Part shown: positions 1-14,100 of the stretch, piece after piece
How the letters are laid out: each line of letters starts with the position of its first letter
How positions within the stretch are numbered: position 1 is the stretch's first letter
Assembly (NCBI GenBank): GCA_034620365.1
Contig: JAQGEQ010000175.1
Location: forward strand, 992,001-1,056,000
Length of the DNA stretch: 64,000 nt
Direction of reading: 5' to 3'
DNA from: Pegea sp. RAD2-039
Lineage: Eukaryota; Chordata; Thaliacea; Salpida; Salpidae
Notes under the pieces: generated by a model
Databases searched by the model: none
What the model was told of the DNA's origin: nothing
Seen by the model: the letters and a program-made list of their open reading frames with translations, nothing else
Program-made: the position numbers and the translations under genes

Positions 1-91
1 AACATCATTTAATTTTAATGCTGATAACGATTTATAAATTTGATACTTAAGTAATTGCAATATCAACAATTCATGTTAAGCATTTGTTAAG

Positions 92-903
92 CAGCTGCGA
101 GACAATAAACAAAAACGTCATTCGTCATCTAATTTTGTTGATATTTACATTCTAAGTAGCTAAAAGCTAAATACTAAAATTGTTTGAAATCATTTCATAG
201 TCAGTCATATATTAGAAAAAACATAGTAGTAAGTGATGGATGTATGTTTATAAAATTACTAAGTTATTTATGAAGAATTTATGATACAAAAAATTTAAAT
301 ATTTTTGAAGAGTTAATAGAATCTGATTCATGTTCTGAATTTGAAGGTAGAACACTTAATTAAAAGAACCAGCTGTATACGGTGCAAGTGAACATTTGAA
401 AAATTTCTCTATTGAAAGAAAAAAATCTTCTAAACAATAGATAAGCTCTTAGAATAGTCGCCGTTGCTATGAGATGGCATTTAAGGGCTCTTATTGAAGC
501 TTATGAAGAGGTCAGCGATTTGTTACACAGGCGTCTATTGAGTCTTGTTTGTCAGGTGCTGAAGCTGATCAACAGCTGTTTGCACACTGTACTCTCAAAC
601 ACATTTTCGATAGAGCAATTAGAAAGATGTGGAGTTACCCACTGAAAAACTTACATAAGTTTGTATCTAACAGTAGTCGATTACCTATCTTCTGCACTTG
701 AAAACAGCTGTTTTGTCAAATTAGATAGTTACTGTTTTCTTTGCTACTATTCAAAAATATTCTATTTAGTTTCGAAAACAACAGATCTAGATATATAAAG
801 ATGTTTCAATGAAAACGATAATTTTATTATTTTATCGTTTTTTCTTCATCTGTTCAAGACTGGATGTTAGCATCTGTTTGAAAATATTTATGATGAGCAG
901 CTG
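92..903. promoter_or_regulatory. E-box cluster, candidate distal enhancer
   Basis: Six class-A E-boxes fall within 0.8 kb: CAGCTG at 92-97, 370-375, 573-578, 705-710 and 898-903, plus CAGGTG at 553-558. CAGCTG is expected only a few times in the whole window at this base composition. Such sites bind proneural, myogenic and other bHLH dimers, the partners that Id proteins antagonise. The target gene is inferred to be the Id gene 19 kb away, since no nearer gene is visible, but a gene beyond the left edge is equally possible. Confidence 0.35.
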
Positions 904-2262
904 ATAGAATCGATCTTATTTTTGTCGTTTTATTTCTTACTAACTTAAAGAATATTGAGTTACTTAAAATTACCTGACACACAAAAAGTTAAAAAGTGTT
1001 TAGATGAGTGTTCTAATCTAACACTAACAGAAATTTATAACGTAAATTTAGACTAAATAGATTACTATCAATTTAAGGGTCCTGAATATGAATATTTTTT
1101 ACCAACTAAGTTTTCAAGATATACAGTCAAAACCTTTTCTATAAAAATAATTTCAACTTGTTTAAGTTATACATTAACTTTTGTAGAACTAGTAGCAACA
1201 TTTCGTTAGGTAAAACGTTTTTATTCAATGTAAAAATCCACGATAACGTCTTACAAGAAGATATGTAGTAAATATATCCTTACGTCAAAGACATACTTGC
1301 TTATTGTATGTTACCTCAGCAACAACATTAAATTGTTTACAGAATTACATGACCATTAAAATTGAGAAAAATACTGAAAGTAAATAATTTTAAGATTAAG
1401 TTTAAAGATAAAACTTCTAAAAGATTAAAAAATTTCGGAAACACTAATCAATTAATAGAAAAATTATTTTCTAATTTTTGATCTTATAGTTTTGAATATA
1501 AACATTATGATAATAAACATAGAATTCCCCGATAATGTGGGTTTTTTTCTGGATAAATAGATGGAAAACAAAACTAGCTTAAATTTTATTTACAAAATTA
1601 ACAAGCATTAAAAGAGGTTATCAAAGTTTGTGGTCAACTTAGTTTTACAATTCATACAGACTTCGATAATATTTATATAGTCTATAAACTAATAATCAAT
1701 ATTATGACTTCATCAAGTTTAATTATAGGATTTAAGAATAAAAAATTTTAACTGGAAAGTACGTAATTGGAACACTAAAAAAATTTATGATTCAATTCAA
1801 TTTTGAAACAATACTTTTAAAAGAAAACTGTTTTATCTTCATCTAATATTCTATTAATTATAAAAAATTGGTATTTTCAGAATGGTATCAAATGCGGTAA
1901 AAACTATCATGTTAAAAATAATATTTCGTTAAAAAAAGTAATTTTGTAATTTGTAAAAAAAATTCGAAAGAAAACGTTTTGAAAGTTTTGAAATAATTAA
2001 TTTTAGTCTTTTACGAATAAGTAGATAAAATCTGTAACATATTCCTTGATTTAAATACTATAATTTCCTAAATGATAAAAAGTCATGACTATACTTCTAT
2101 ATTCAATCTATATAAAGTCAAATATATATTAATAGAATTGATAAGCTGATTTACAAGTAGCTCTATTCAATGAAAATTTCCATTTAAGTATAAAACAATT
2201 CGACTTTTTCATCTCTTTGAAAAGTGGAAAAACAAAACAAAATCTTTTTTTGGGTAATTGAA

Positions 2263-2307
2263 GGCGCCTTAATGTCGTAGACATCGGTTATAAAATAACT
2301 TGGCGCC
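2263..2307. promoter_or_regulatory. Pair of GGCGCC sites, near-match to BMP element
   Basis: Two GGCGCC palindromes start 39 bp apart (2263-2268 and 2302-2307) in otherwise very AT-rich DNA. The first is followed after 5 bp by GTCG, one base short of the GTCT of the SMAD1/5-SMAD4 element. Neither has the CAGGTG neighbour seen in the modules nearer the Id gene. It is a weak candidate for a more distal BMP input. Confidence 0.3.
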
Positions 2308-5300
2308 AATATAAAAAGCTATTTCTAATTGTACTTGTTAATTATTTTAGGTTAAATGTAAATCAAAAGTGAACAACGTTAAGAAAGGTCTATATATTAC
2401 TTTTTTAAGATCTTTGCTCATATTATAGAGTTTCGAATAGATTATCGAAGTCTTCACTTCTGATAACTGATCAACATCTGAATAAAGTTTGCTAAAACTG
2501 CAGCTTACCTTTGATACTCTTACTCAACAGAATGCTATTAAAGTTTTCGAAAAAATTTACCAAACGTTAATCTTTGACTAATCACATTTTTAATAAAATG
2601 CAAACTAAAAATTTGATATTTACACTGTTTAAATAACAGAATGTATGTAAACAATTGTGCGAATTTCAAATGGCAAAAAAAGCAAATAAGTTACTAATCT
2701 TTTTCTTCAAAATTTGAAGTATTCTATAACGATAATATACCTCAGCAATATTAGACAAATTTGAATTGAACCATTTTTTAGATAGCAAAAAATTTACTCG
2801 AAATAGTTTTTTTACTATTAAACTTACAGCAAAGCCAAAACACCAAATATCCTTTGAAATTGATGAGCTTATATAAGACCATATTAAAGAAGTTTCAACT
2901 TTGAATGTTGATACTTAATGAAAAATAAATATGCATATTAGATTTACATACTAAGTTAGAAAAGTATTGTAATACTTTATTCAAACTAACTAAAAGTGTT
3001 TTATTTCAGCAAATAAAATGTTTAATATTAAGTTGCTAAATCATATATGATTTATATTTTGTCGTGTAAAGCTATAAATTATTTAGATTTAGTAATGCAA
3101 GAGGTTTTTAAGTCTACCACTTCTTCTGTAAATATAGTTTATCATTTACTAAGCCTAATAAATTGGTTGATGCTCATAGAGATAACCAAAAATATAGATT
3201 TTGTTATTTGAATTTCAAAATTAATTATAAGTCTGTAACTTTATAACTTACTGACATTTGAATTTTATTTTCAAAACTCTTTAAAAATTAAAACGCTTTT
3301 AAAAATATGTTGACTGTTATGAAAAAAAATACTTGTAATTTATATATAAGATGATGTAATTAAAGTTTGATTTAGCATCAATATTACCAATATTGTAGAT
3401 CTTATTAGTTTATTGATATGTTTTTGTAACATATATCAACTACAAGTAGCGTTTGACAAGAATAAAATGTCAAAGATATACGATATGCTCTATTTTTTTT
3501 TGAAGTTTACTTTTAGAAAATAGGTTTATTTAATTTCTAAAAAAACATATTTAAGTGTTGAAATAGTTAATACAAAACACTTCTGCTAGCTACAACGTCC
3601 AAATCTGCTTTTACGTTTGCAATATGTTAGAAACATATGAAAGTAATAGCTCTCACTTAAAATGGTGCTAAAAACTTGTCTTCAATCAATATTTTTAGTT
3701 AACTTTTTATTGTCTCAAACTGCTACTAAATTATACTGTCGTTAAACTATATATCAATAAAACACATTTTACAACTTGCTGTTGGTATTTCATTATTTTG
3801 TTAAATAATTAGTTGAAGCTTAGAATCAATCTACACTTATAAAACAATTTAACTTGAATATTTAACTTTATAATATTTCTAAATTCATACAAATCATTAT
3901 GAATTCATTGAAAAAAGCAATTCATGACCAAATATTCAATTGATTTAAATGATATAAATATCCAAATAAAAGTATTTAAATAAAAAAATCGTTTTAGTTT
4001 GTTTAAAAACCCGTTTACCAATAAATAAATCATAAATTTAAGCTTAAAAAGTAAACACTAAAATAAATAAATATAAAAAAGTTTCTTTAGTTCGAAATTT
4101 TGATTGTCACTTTTATAAATAAACAAACTAAAATGTTGTTTTGTCAAACAGTTTTTATTGGATAACACTGTTTCCTTATCAATAAAATTAATCATTTTCG
4201 TAAAAGCATTGCCAGTTATCAAATATCTTATATTTGGTTTTATAATTTTATTGTGATCTACTAACTTGAGTTAACAAACTGTTTTATCTATATAAATTGA
4301 AGTTTTATCTATAAACTTAAAATAAGCAAATACCGATCTTGTAAAATTAAGATATAATAACTACAGAATAATTAGAACAATTTATATAAAAGGTATAATA
4401 TATTCAAAAAGTATTCAGAAGGTTGAATATATTAAAAAAATTCGTGACTTTAGATTACAAAAAATTAACCAATCTTCATTAAAAATAACCAAAGGATAAT
4501 TTTAGAAATTTTGCCTAACTAAAAAAACTAATTAGAGAAAATAAATACAAATGAGAACAACTTTTAATACTTACGTACATAACAAATTGAACTAGTTTTT
4601 AAACTTAGAATTTCTTGGAATATCTTTTGCGCAGTTTAATTTTAACATTAAAACTATTAAGATGATATTTAAGAAGATTTTAAGTTGAGTAATACTACAA
4701 CAGTATAATGCAGAAAGTTAAAAATAAAAAGTAAATTGCATTAGGTGATGTTTCTGTAATATGAACCCAATTGAAACTTTTGTGACTGAAACTCAATTAA
4801 TGTCAGAATTCTGATTGACAACAAAAGCTAGTTGACATTTTAAAGATTTTTCAAATACAATTGTTCGTTTAATCAATCGCAAATAAATAAATTTATTGTT
4901 TATAGTTAGATAAGCTTTGAATCAAATTTGAACGTATTATAGCAACAAGATTATATTTTAATATATCAAATTTTAAAAATACGGTTTTTCTTTTGTACTT
5001 ATCTTGAAAAAATCTTGGAAATTGTATTTAAGTTTATATATATGTTATGGAAGAATTATATGTAAGCTACTTTTAAGAATAGTTTAAAAAACAAAATTAT
5101 TTATAATGGCTTAATAATTTATCTACTATTAAAGAAAAATGATTGAAATATTTCATTGTTATTAGAATAAGCCTTTTTATACGACATAAAGTCATAAATC
5201 TATTTGATATATGAAATAGTGTATAAGTAATAAAGTATCTTCTATAGCTGCATATTTTATGCTCATCATAAAATAATCTTGTCATGAAATAATAAGAAAC

Positions 5301-8300
5301 TTTTATTTAGTAGATCCTTTATAAGTTGTAATCTTAAAATAATACTAATATTTTTTCTCAGTTTTTACTGATGTAGATTACGACGGAATACAATCTTGTA
5401 AAACAGGATGTATTAATTAAAGTGTTCCAAAACTACACTTTTGGATAGATTAGCAAAAATTCAATAAAAAATCTCAAGTAAATAAAGATTTCTTTTTAAT
5501 TTGTAAAACTAATATTTATATATTTGCATGTAAATTGCCTTTTTTTTTTGCTTAGAATTTTGTTAAACATTTAAACTATTGGCTTACTATAATATCAAAA
5601 ACAAATTCTTTTAATTGAAATAAGTAAAATTGCTTTGCTAAGCTTGTGTTTTCTTCTTTTTATCAAACTTATTTTTCAACTTAGGCTTTTAAGTATCTAC
5701 AATTGAATTTAATTTTTGTAAAATTATAGTTTTATAATGTTCTCTAATATTATTTCTAATTCATATAAATATTGTATATTATAAAGATTGTTCAAAATTT
5801 GTTTTAACTTTTGCTGGCTAGAAAAAAGTTCAGTTTGGTTATAAGCAAACGAAATAAAAATAGAAATATAAAACTTTTATAAAATCCTTTTGATAACGTC
5901 ATTAGAATTTAAAAAAAAAATAGAAAAGTGTGCATGACACAGCTAAAAAAGTCAGCTTTCGACCGAGCATATATCGTATGTCAAAAGCACAAACAAAACA
6001 GACGTTTAGATAGAGAAGTGACTCTACAGAAGGCAGTACATTGAAATTGGTGGTATGTGAACCAAATGTTGAAGTAAATCCATTTGTTTTCATCGCTGAA
6101 AGTAAAGCCATCGATTGAACAGGCAGCTGTACTTCGAAATTCAACAAATCAGCACCTGTCGGAAATTTCATTTTTTTTCACTATTCACCAAATAGCAGGC
6201 GTCAAGAAAGTTCTTCGCTTACCTTCTGAATCTAGTTTGTTCTTTTAAATGTTAATAAAGGAGAATGAAGGAAAAGATGAAGGAAATTAAATTACTGGTG
6301 AACATTATGCAAATCTCGAAAATGAATAGTCAGTACCTAAGATTAAAATATTATTTCATCTTTCTTAACCTTCTGAGACAACAGACTTTTAGAGAAATGA
6401 AACAAACTAAAAGCTTTCATTATATTGAAAATTAGTTTTTAATAGCCGTATGAGAAAACAAGTTTTGATGGTTTAAAGTTTGGTAGAGATAAATTTATCA
6501 AATTTTCTTATAATTGAAGAAACATACTGAGTGCTTACCCATAAAAAGAAAAACTTTATTTACATAAAAACTTTAAAAAAAAAGAAAAACTGCAAAAAAG
6601 TAAATTGATAAAAATGTAATTCAAATAATTTTCAATTTTGATGATTAACTTCAAGAAAATGTAACTGTGTTCTGCTTGAAATGCTAACTTATATATTTTC
6701 AGTTAAGCTTTTAGTGAATTAAAACAAAGTAAAGTTTTCACAATAATACTCAAGTAAATAGCTTTTTCAGGCAACAGTTCCATCTAGAAAGCTATTTTTT
6801 ACTTCATCACGTGGCTTTAAAAAGAGAAAAATATATTTTTTAGGAAGTTGATAAATAATCAAATTGAAAGATTGCTCGAGATAATTTAATGAGATGTTTA
6901 TTCAAGTGCAAAAAGATTCTTGAAACGCTATTTGTTCAACTTATAAAATGATCATATTCTCATGCATAAAAAGACATAACTCTTAAAAAACTGATGATCC
7001 GAAAAATGTATCATTCAAACTGATATTAAAGAAATTATAATGATTCATAGATTTTATGGTTAATAACACTAAATATACATAACAAATATAAATCTATAAA
7101 AAAATCATAAGTACAGTTTTTGATGAGAGCTTAAATAACTAAAGAAAATATGCTTAGTACTAATGATGGAAATATGCTTTCAATTTTTGGTTGGCTTCTT
7201 CATGCTTAAATGAGGTGATTTTAACTTTAACACGTGTGTAAATAACTGTCTCAAGTCCAACTCTAGCAAGAGTTTAGTTTTTCAAACAGCTGGGTATATT
7301 AACAAAAAGCTGTGATTACTTACCTGAAAAAATTTCTTCAAATATTTCTTGTAAGTTTAAATACACTTAAGTTATTTCTATTACTTTCTCTCGTTAAGGC
7401 CCAGGATTAAATTTGAAGTGAAATAGAAAACCTTAATTTGCTCAAATTTCTAACGGATCAATAGTAATGGAAACTGATTTTTGAAAATAAACTTATGAAT
7501 TATCATAAAACGTAAGCAACAAGAAACATTTTTTTGGTAAAGTTGATTAACAAAACTTAATGTTTTTATAACAATTATTTAATTGTATTTATTTGAGTTA
7601 ATTAAAAATGATAAAGATCTTTTACTTGAAACTAAAGGCTTACTTATAAAATATGAATTTCGATAACTACATGTAAAAAAATGCTTAAATGTGTTTAAAT
7701 CATTTTCATTCTTGTCTTTAAGATGTTTAATTATTTTAATTTGTAATTTATCTTTATGTACGTGTCTGTATAAAGAAATATCTTCAGAATGTCAAGAAAA
7801 ATGGTTTCTTGATAAAAAAATTCTAAATCTATTCCATCATGATTTTATTTGCAAATTATTTCTCAAATTTATAAAATATTTTGAAAATTATGTCAGCAAA
7901 TAATTTATCAAAGTTTTGAATTATTGAAAAACTTATTTATAAAATATTTTTAAATCTACTAATAAATGTCTGACAAATAAGTTCGTTTTATCGAAGACTT
8001 TGTATTCAAGAACTAGTTTTCATCATATTTAATAATGAAGATTGATCATATAGGAAGAGCTACTCTAACATAACCTAGTTTCAGTTTTGTTTAGATGAAA
8101 AATTCTTATATAACCAGTGCATGAATATCTGACCACAATATTTTTCTGCTCTTTGATTCATAGAAGCAGATTATTTTTCTTCTTCTATCAAACCGGCAGA
8201 AATAACTTGAAGACGTTTAGAGGCAAACAAATCTGAAGTAAATATCAATTGAGGTAACTTAAGCTTCAAACAACTAATCAATTGCGTGTCAGATGGAGAT

Positions 8301-9346
8301 GAAGTAGTGACGAAGTACGTAGAGACTGCGTTCCATGATGACATCATCTTAAGGAGAAAAGCTAGAAGTGTTAAATTTGTCAGCAGCTAAATATAAAAAG
8401 TAAAAATGTTAAAAAAAAAACAGAGAAATTGTTTCCTCAGCTGTTATTCGATAAATTGGTTGGTCTAAAGAAAAAAATGAAAGCAAAAACTTGCCGTTGC
8501 AGAATGATATGTTTGCTACTTTTCATTTTTTGAATTCTGATATCTTAAAGAACAGGTGCTCCTAGTTATAACACCTGCCTCTCATTTCAAAACGAACTGC
8601 CTCATAGTGTTCATATCCGAGTTTCTGTAAAGTTCTGATCGTTTTAAAATCTTGAAATAAACATTTTTACGTAAATTTTTATCACTGTATATGAAGTTTC
8701 ATTTTAATGAAAGTTAGAGCGTTTTTAATCAGCCAACTCTATTCAATATAATGTCTATGAACCATAAACTATTTTGATGTCTACTAAATGTGAAGTTCTT
8801 CCTTCACGTTCCAGTTTCCATTTTCATGATTTCGCAATTAAACAGACTGAATTTTTTATTGTTAAAATTTGATCTTTAAAAACTTTTGAAGCATAAACTT
8901 AGAAGAGTTTACAGCTGTTTGAACGTGCTTTTTTAACTAAATTCAATTAATCGAAAATCAAACCGGTAAACACTTCCTTGGAATTTTGAAAAATACTCCT
9001 TTAAAAATACTTGTTTTTACAGTCAAAACAACCTCTGTATTTTTCTTAAAGAGTTAACAATTGTTTCAAACTATATGAAAGTATACTAAATAAGTATATC
9101 CAGTTTAAAAGAAATACTATTTTTCCATGTTTAAATTGGTTTTAGAAAAAAGAGTTTGCCTAATCAACTATATAGTTGTAGCTGAAATACTAAAACAAAC
9201 AGAGCAGAAAATGGAATTCTTGTTAACATTCAAATAAAATATGTTGTTGGTAGAATAGGTTACACGTGTAAGTTATCTGACTTTTTTCCTTAAAAACTTT
9301 TTTCATCTCGTTTGGTAGCAACGTAGGCGACGTTAGAATGTTTCTA

Positions 9347-9374
9347 CAGGTGGGCGATGGTGCCAGGCAGACTG
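9347..9374 (+). promoter_or_regulatory. Degenerate CAGGTG/BMP-element module
   Basis: CAGGTG (9347-9352) is followed after 6 bp by GGTGCC (9359-9364). Three bases later comes CAGAC (9368-9372), the reverse complement of the SMAD-binding GTCTG. It resembles the exact modules at 10.7, 11.1, 18.5, 19.3 and 21.3 kb but has one change in the GC half and an inverted SMAD4 half. A GGCGAC sits just upstream at 9326. It is called on similarity to the other modules. Confidence 0.3.
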
Positions 9375-10720
9375 CTTCTTTCTTCTGATCTTCTTCAACT
9401 ATTCAACAAAAAATCAACTCAGCCATTAAGAGGAACTGAAGTTTTTTTCTAATTTAGTAATTCTCTACAATTGGTTGTAATTCTACTTAATTCAGTAAAT
9501 TTTTACTTAAAATCTTTTGGAATATTTTCTTTGACTGTCATCCAAAAATTTCACAGATTAAATAAGTTCATATTAAAGATTCTGATCAGTCTCAAAAACT
9601 ACTAAATAATCAGTGATTACACAAACAGGTGTTTTAAATACCACAAAGATAAATTTTATGAATAGTGGTCAGTAATCGAAAACAAGATTGTGTTTAAAAT
9701 TGAGAAATAAATTTTTATCTAGGCTGAAACGCAGCTGTGTGGTTTATTTTACTTTTTTTTTATAAGAATAACGTTTTGAGAAAAACTTTAAAACTAAACC
9801 TTTGATATAAAATATGGTTTAAATTTGTTTACCTTTAAAATCAATGTTGAAATATCCATTTCGTTAAATTGAAAGATAAGTTTTTGTATCTAAAACTAAA
9901 TAAAATTTCCAAATATCAAAAACGTTATCATCTTGAACACATTACAATTTTGAATACTTTAAAAAATTGTCAGTGAATAAATGTAATGAAATTACAAAAC
10001 AAGTTTAACGAAATGTAAAATTACTAAACAAGAAGCTTGCTCGTTACAAAACTGTTAATTGTTATTTGTTAAGCGTAATTAAGTAATTAAAAGCAAATTA
10101 AATTTAAGTTTAAACAAGTTTAATGCTGTATAGCAGAAATAAAGTAACTTAACTAAGTGACTGGTGTTTAGCATAATATATAAATACAGTTACTTATTAT
10201 TTTAAGTATTTTGTCATGGTTGCATTTCGAAAATGTTGTTTAAAGCATTTAAACCACTCAAAAAATAACTTGCTAAATAATTTTTTTAATATTCAGTGAT
10301 TATTTGCTTAAAGCCATAATTGTCTTAAAACTCCATTCAATATTTATAAATATAAGTTCACAATGAGTTTTGTCATTATTTGTATCCACAAAATCAATCA
10401 TAACATACCAAGGTACACAAAAAATTGATATAAAAAAGATAAAAAAAGTTTTGTTTACCACCACACATAAACGAACAGCAATTGCAAAGAACAAATGCAA
10501 ACATGAGTTTCCTTGTCAAATATTATCTGAAACTTAGTATAAAAGTACAACGGCAAGTTATTATTTATCAAAAATCAAATCTCATTGTTCAGTAACGAAG
10601 AAAAAAGCTGAAATCAGTTTGAATAGTTAGGTGTAACATTGAAGATTTTACTTGCTGTGGTAATTTATCTACAAATGTCGTCATCACCTCGCACAATATC
10701 GCTACGTAGTGATAACGATC

Positions 10721-10746
10721 CAGGTGTTCAGGCGCCGCGTAGTCTG
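10721..10746 (+). promoter_or_regulatory. E-box plus BMP response element, distal module
   Basis: The module reads CAGGTG (10721-10726), 4 bp, GGCGCC (10731-10736), 5 bp, GTCTG (10742-10746). GGCGCC-N5-GTCT is the known composite site for two SMAD1/5 (Mad) and one SMAD4 (Medea) MH1 domains. It fits the Drosophila silencer consensus GRCGNC-N5-GTCTG and the vertebrate Id-type BMP element. CAGGTG can bind bHLH dimers or ZEB/Snail zinc fingers. It lies 8.9 kb upstream of the Id ATG, within a GC-richer patch (about 10680-10760) that also has GATA-type sites flanking TACGTA. Confidence 0.65.
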
Positions 10747-11110
10747 GGCGGCTTCTTGTATGAAATAGAGGGTTAAGAAGTGATGTTTGAGAAGTTTGTG
10801 AATCGGCACCAATTGCTCAAAACTTCTTTTGCAGCACAAAAGATGAGAAAGGAATTGCTTACTCAATTGCTTCATATAAATTGTTAAGTTTGTCCCATAG
10901 AAAAAAAAACAAGAACTGCTTATTATAATTATATTTACGCTACAAAGTTAATCAAATATGCGAAAGAGATAAATTTGAAAAGTTGTGGTTTTTTAGTTAC
11001 ATTTAAGTGGTTTATTTTGAACACTTTTCTCCACCAACAAAATCGCTTAAATATAAAAATAATTTCTTGCTGAAGTGAGTGAGTTAGTTCATGTAATTGT
11101 AGCAAGCCTA

Positions 11111-11142
11111 CAGACAGGTGTGCGCTGGCGTCTGTACGTCTG
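11111..11142 (+). promoter_or_regulatory. E-box plus BMP response element, distal module
   Basis: CAGAC (11111-11115) overlaps CAGGTG (11115-11120). After 6 bp comes GGCGTC (11127-11132), then 5 bp, then GTCTG (11138-11142). GGCGTC satisfies the GRCGNC half of the Mad/Medea consensus, and the 5-bp spacer to GTCTG is exact. The module lies 0.39 kb from the one at 10721 in the same orientation, so the two probably form one enhancer about 8.5-9 kb upstream of the Id gene. Confidence 0.6.
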
Positions 11143-14100
11143 CGGTAATTTACTTTTTCGCTTGTTTACTTGCTTTGTGAGCAAGTTTGAAATTAGACGT
11201 GATTCCTACTCTGTACTTCTCTTTAACAATTTTACTGAAGGTATATAACTATGGCTGCTACTATATTCACTTTGACCGTCTAACTTTTGTCTTGTAATTG
11301 CAGCTTCTCACATTAATGTATACCTTAATTAGCAAAAAAGTTTACTTAAAACTCTGTTTGCTCTGTACACGTTACTTCACAACAGATTTGTATCCTAATC
11401 TGTTCATACAAAAATATCTTTAAAAACTGTTATAGAGATTGTATATCAGCAAAAATTTCGTATAAATCATTAATGTTTTTTTAATCAAAATATAACAAAT
11501 TGTTCAGACAAAAATTATAACTCAAGTTGAAAAAAAATTGTTTATAAAAAACAAGTTTTATTAACTAAATATTTTTCAGAGAGTTAACAATCATACGTTA
11601 CTTGTGACTGGAAGGAAAACTGATCATCAATCAAAAGAAGATCAATTTTCTGCAGATGTTTTCTAGATCTTTAAATGATAAGTTGATTGAGAAAAAAATA
11701 GATTTTGATTGACAAGAAATCATATTTGTGATAAACAAGACGTTGATAAGAAAACCTTTGTATTTTATCAATATATCTTTGTTCAGAAAACTTAATAAAA
11801 AAGGCATTTAGGTATTGTAAATTTTATAAAGAAAAGTTTTGTAAAATTGGTTCTGCATTACTTCATAAAGAAGTATTTATTATATCCTGATTTTTAGACT
11901 ATTCCAGTTTTAAATAGTTTATTTTTCTATATTGTAAATATTTTAAGTTAACAATTCCACAATTAATCAAATTTTACTAAAACGATCATTTCATAGAAAG
12001 TAATGGAAATATCTAATTGATACTTCCTTATCTTTAATATGAGATTAAGTAGCAACATCTGCAAGTCACTGATTATTCAATGTGAAAAATAACAATAAAA
12101 GAACTTGACATATGTAAGCCAACTACAATTAAAAATTACATGAAAAAGCGAATGTCTAATAAAAGACAATGTTAACAGAATTCCCTTTATTTTCTTTAAA
12201 CTTAATATTTTTGTTTTTAAACTTTTATTTACTTGATAAGCATCACCACAGTTAATATCATTGTGAAATTGTTGTATAAATAAATAGAGAGATCAGATTT
12301 TTAAACAATGTACTACCTCTTCAAAAAAAAAACTCTTGTTTAAAAGGAAATACATGAAGTGATTTTTAGATAAGCCCATAAATTATCCGCGTAATAACCA
12401 TGAAAATGGTTTTCTTGTAGTTTTTTCATGTAACTGAGCTATAAAAGAGAGGCAAGTTAAAGTACAGTCATAAAATTGTGATCAAAACTCGCTTTTTAGA
12501 AGCCGACCAATTAAATAAAATCTTTGAATCAAATCATTCATTCAGATTCAATTTATGCAAACATTGTAAACATTTAAAAACTGATATGTTCAGCAGAGTT
12601 CTGTTTAAGAATGAAGAAACAGTTAGATTTAGAATAAAATCAGTAAAATATTTACTAAAATGAATAAAATTATTTTGTTTATCTAAAGAATTTTTTCAAT
12701 TTTTTTATTTAGAAATCATCAAAAAAATTTACTAAATTTTTAGTGTTGTACTTCCACCTAAACATTAATACAAATGCAAACTCATATTTTGGTCGTTTGA
12801 ATTGCAATTATTTATATTCAATAAACAAATTTCTATTCATGAAGAGTATTTTCATCACAAAATATTAACTATAAACAGTACTATAAGAAGAAGCTAATAG
12901 TAATTATTAAAACAAACTTAATTGCCAAATTTAATTTAGTTTTATTAATTACTCTCAAAATGTAGTTAAGTAAATTCATTAGTAACGATTAAACAATTAT
13001 TATTCAAGTAAGATAAATTAGTTGATAAAGACCAATTAAGATTTTAATTAACTATTAATTACACAAATTCAACTACAAGAAGATTATCAACACTTTTACC
13101 TACAAACAAAACTGATTAAAATAGGAAAAGTACAAAGATAAACTTTAGCTTAAAGGAAAATAAATATTTGGCACAAATTATATAAAATTACTTTAATTGA
13201 TTTCATATCGAGATATTTTGATTATTTTTCATAAATATAATATTTATAATATAATTTTATAAATATGATAATTATTTTCTTGAATGATTTTTTATTAATA
13301 TTTGATGATTATCTGTCATTTTAGTCATTCCGTCTTTTTAAAAAAACTGTGACCTTTTCAATGATTAATGTAACAACATCAGTTTTTGCTCAAAATTAAA
13401 GCAACTTTTTTTATTTAGCAGTTTTGAAAGTTATTAAATTTAAAATAGTAAGTTCATTATACACCTTAAAATACTTTAGGTAATTAAAAAACTTTAGCAA
13501 AAAAGAAATTATTGCTTAAAAAATAGCTTATAAAATATATGAAATATTGTGGAATATTTGGGCTTTTACAAAAAATCTTTAAATCTATTTTTCCGACTTT
13601 GAATAAAATTTTTATATGAAAAATATAAACTTTAATTAATAATTGGTTTGTTTTTCAAATTGGTTTCAGTTTTTCCTGGAGAACATTTAATCAGTTTAAT
13701 TTGTGAATTTCATATTAAGATAATTTTTTCAAGTTCTTAATCATCTACAAAGTTTGGAAAATATCTTCTATAATTACAGAACATTCTGTTTTAAGATGTT
13801 TGGTAATAATAATGGCTTTCTGCGTCATTTCAGGGTTGGTATCCCCTCAAAGACTGATTAAATTGGGCAATAAAAGTGTTTATAAATAATTGGAAGATAT
13901 AGAAAAATCTTATATGATGAGAAACTAACTTGAAACTGTCTATTAAGTAGACCTATACTTTATTTCTATAAAATATTCTTTCAAAATAAATTGACACTTA
14001 AATATATCTCACTAGGTTTTTTGTTAAATTTTAAGTTGTGCTTTAATTTCAGTTTCAAAATAATGTTAATTCAATCTACAAAAGCATATTGCCATTATTT

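Larger units (their letters stand above)
1..9340. other. Gene-free AT-rich stretch with E-box clusters
   Basis: I find no supported gene here; the open frames are short, lack family motifs and do not chain by splice sites. What stands out is regulatory-looking. CAGCTG E-boxes lie at 92, 370, 573, 705, 898, 6124, 7287, 8438 and 8912. CAGGTG is at 553, and CAGGTG/CACCTG pairs occur near 8550-8580. A pair of GGCGCC palindromes sits at 2263 and 2302. A slightly GC-richer patch at 5925-6170 holds a CAGCTG and a CACCTG 29 bp apart. Everything else is AT-rich sequence without visible structure. Confidence 0.6.

Noticed and set aside
5902-6171. 89-codon minus-strand frame
   Set aside because: It ends in a Phe-rich run from poly-A DNA and has no motif. 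The segment is better seen as a GC-richer patch with E-boxes.
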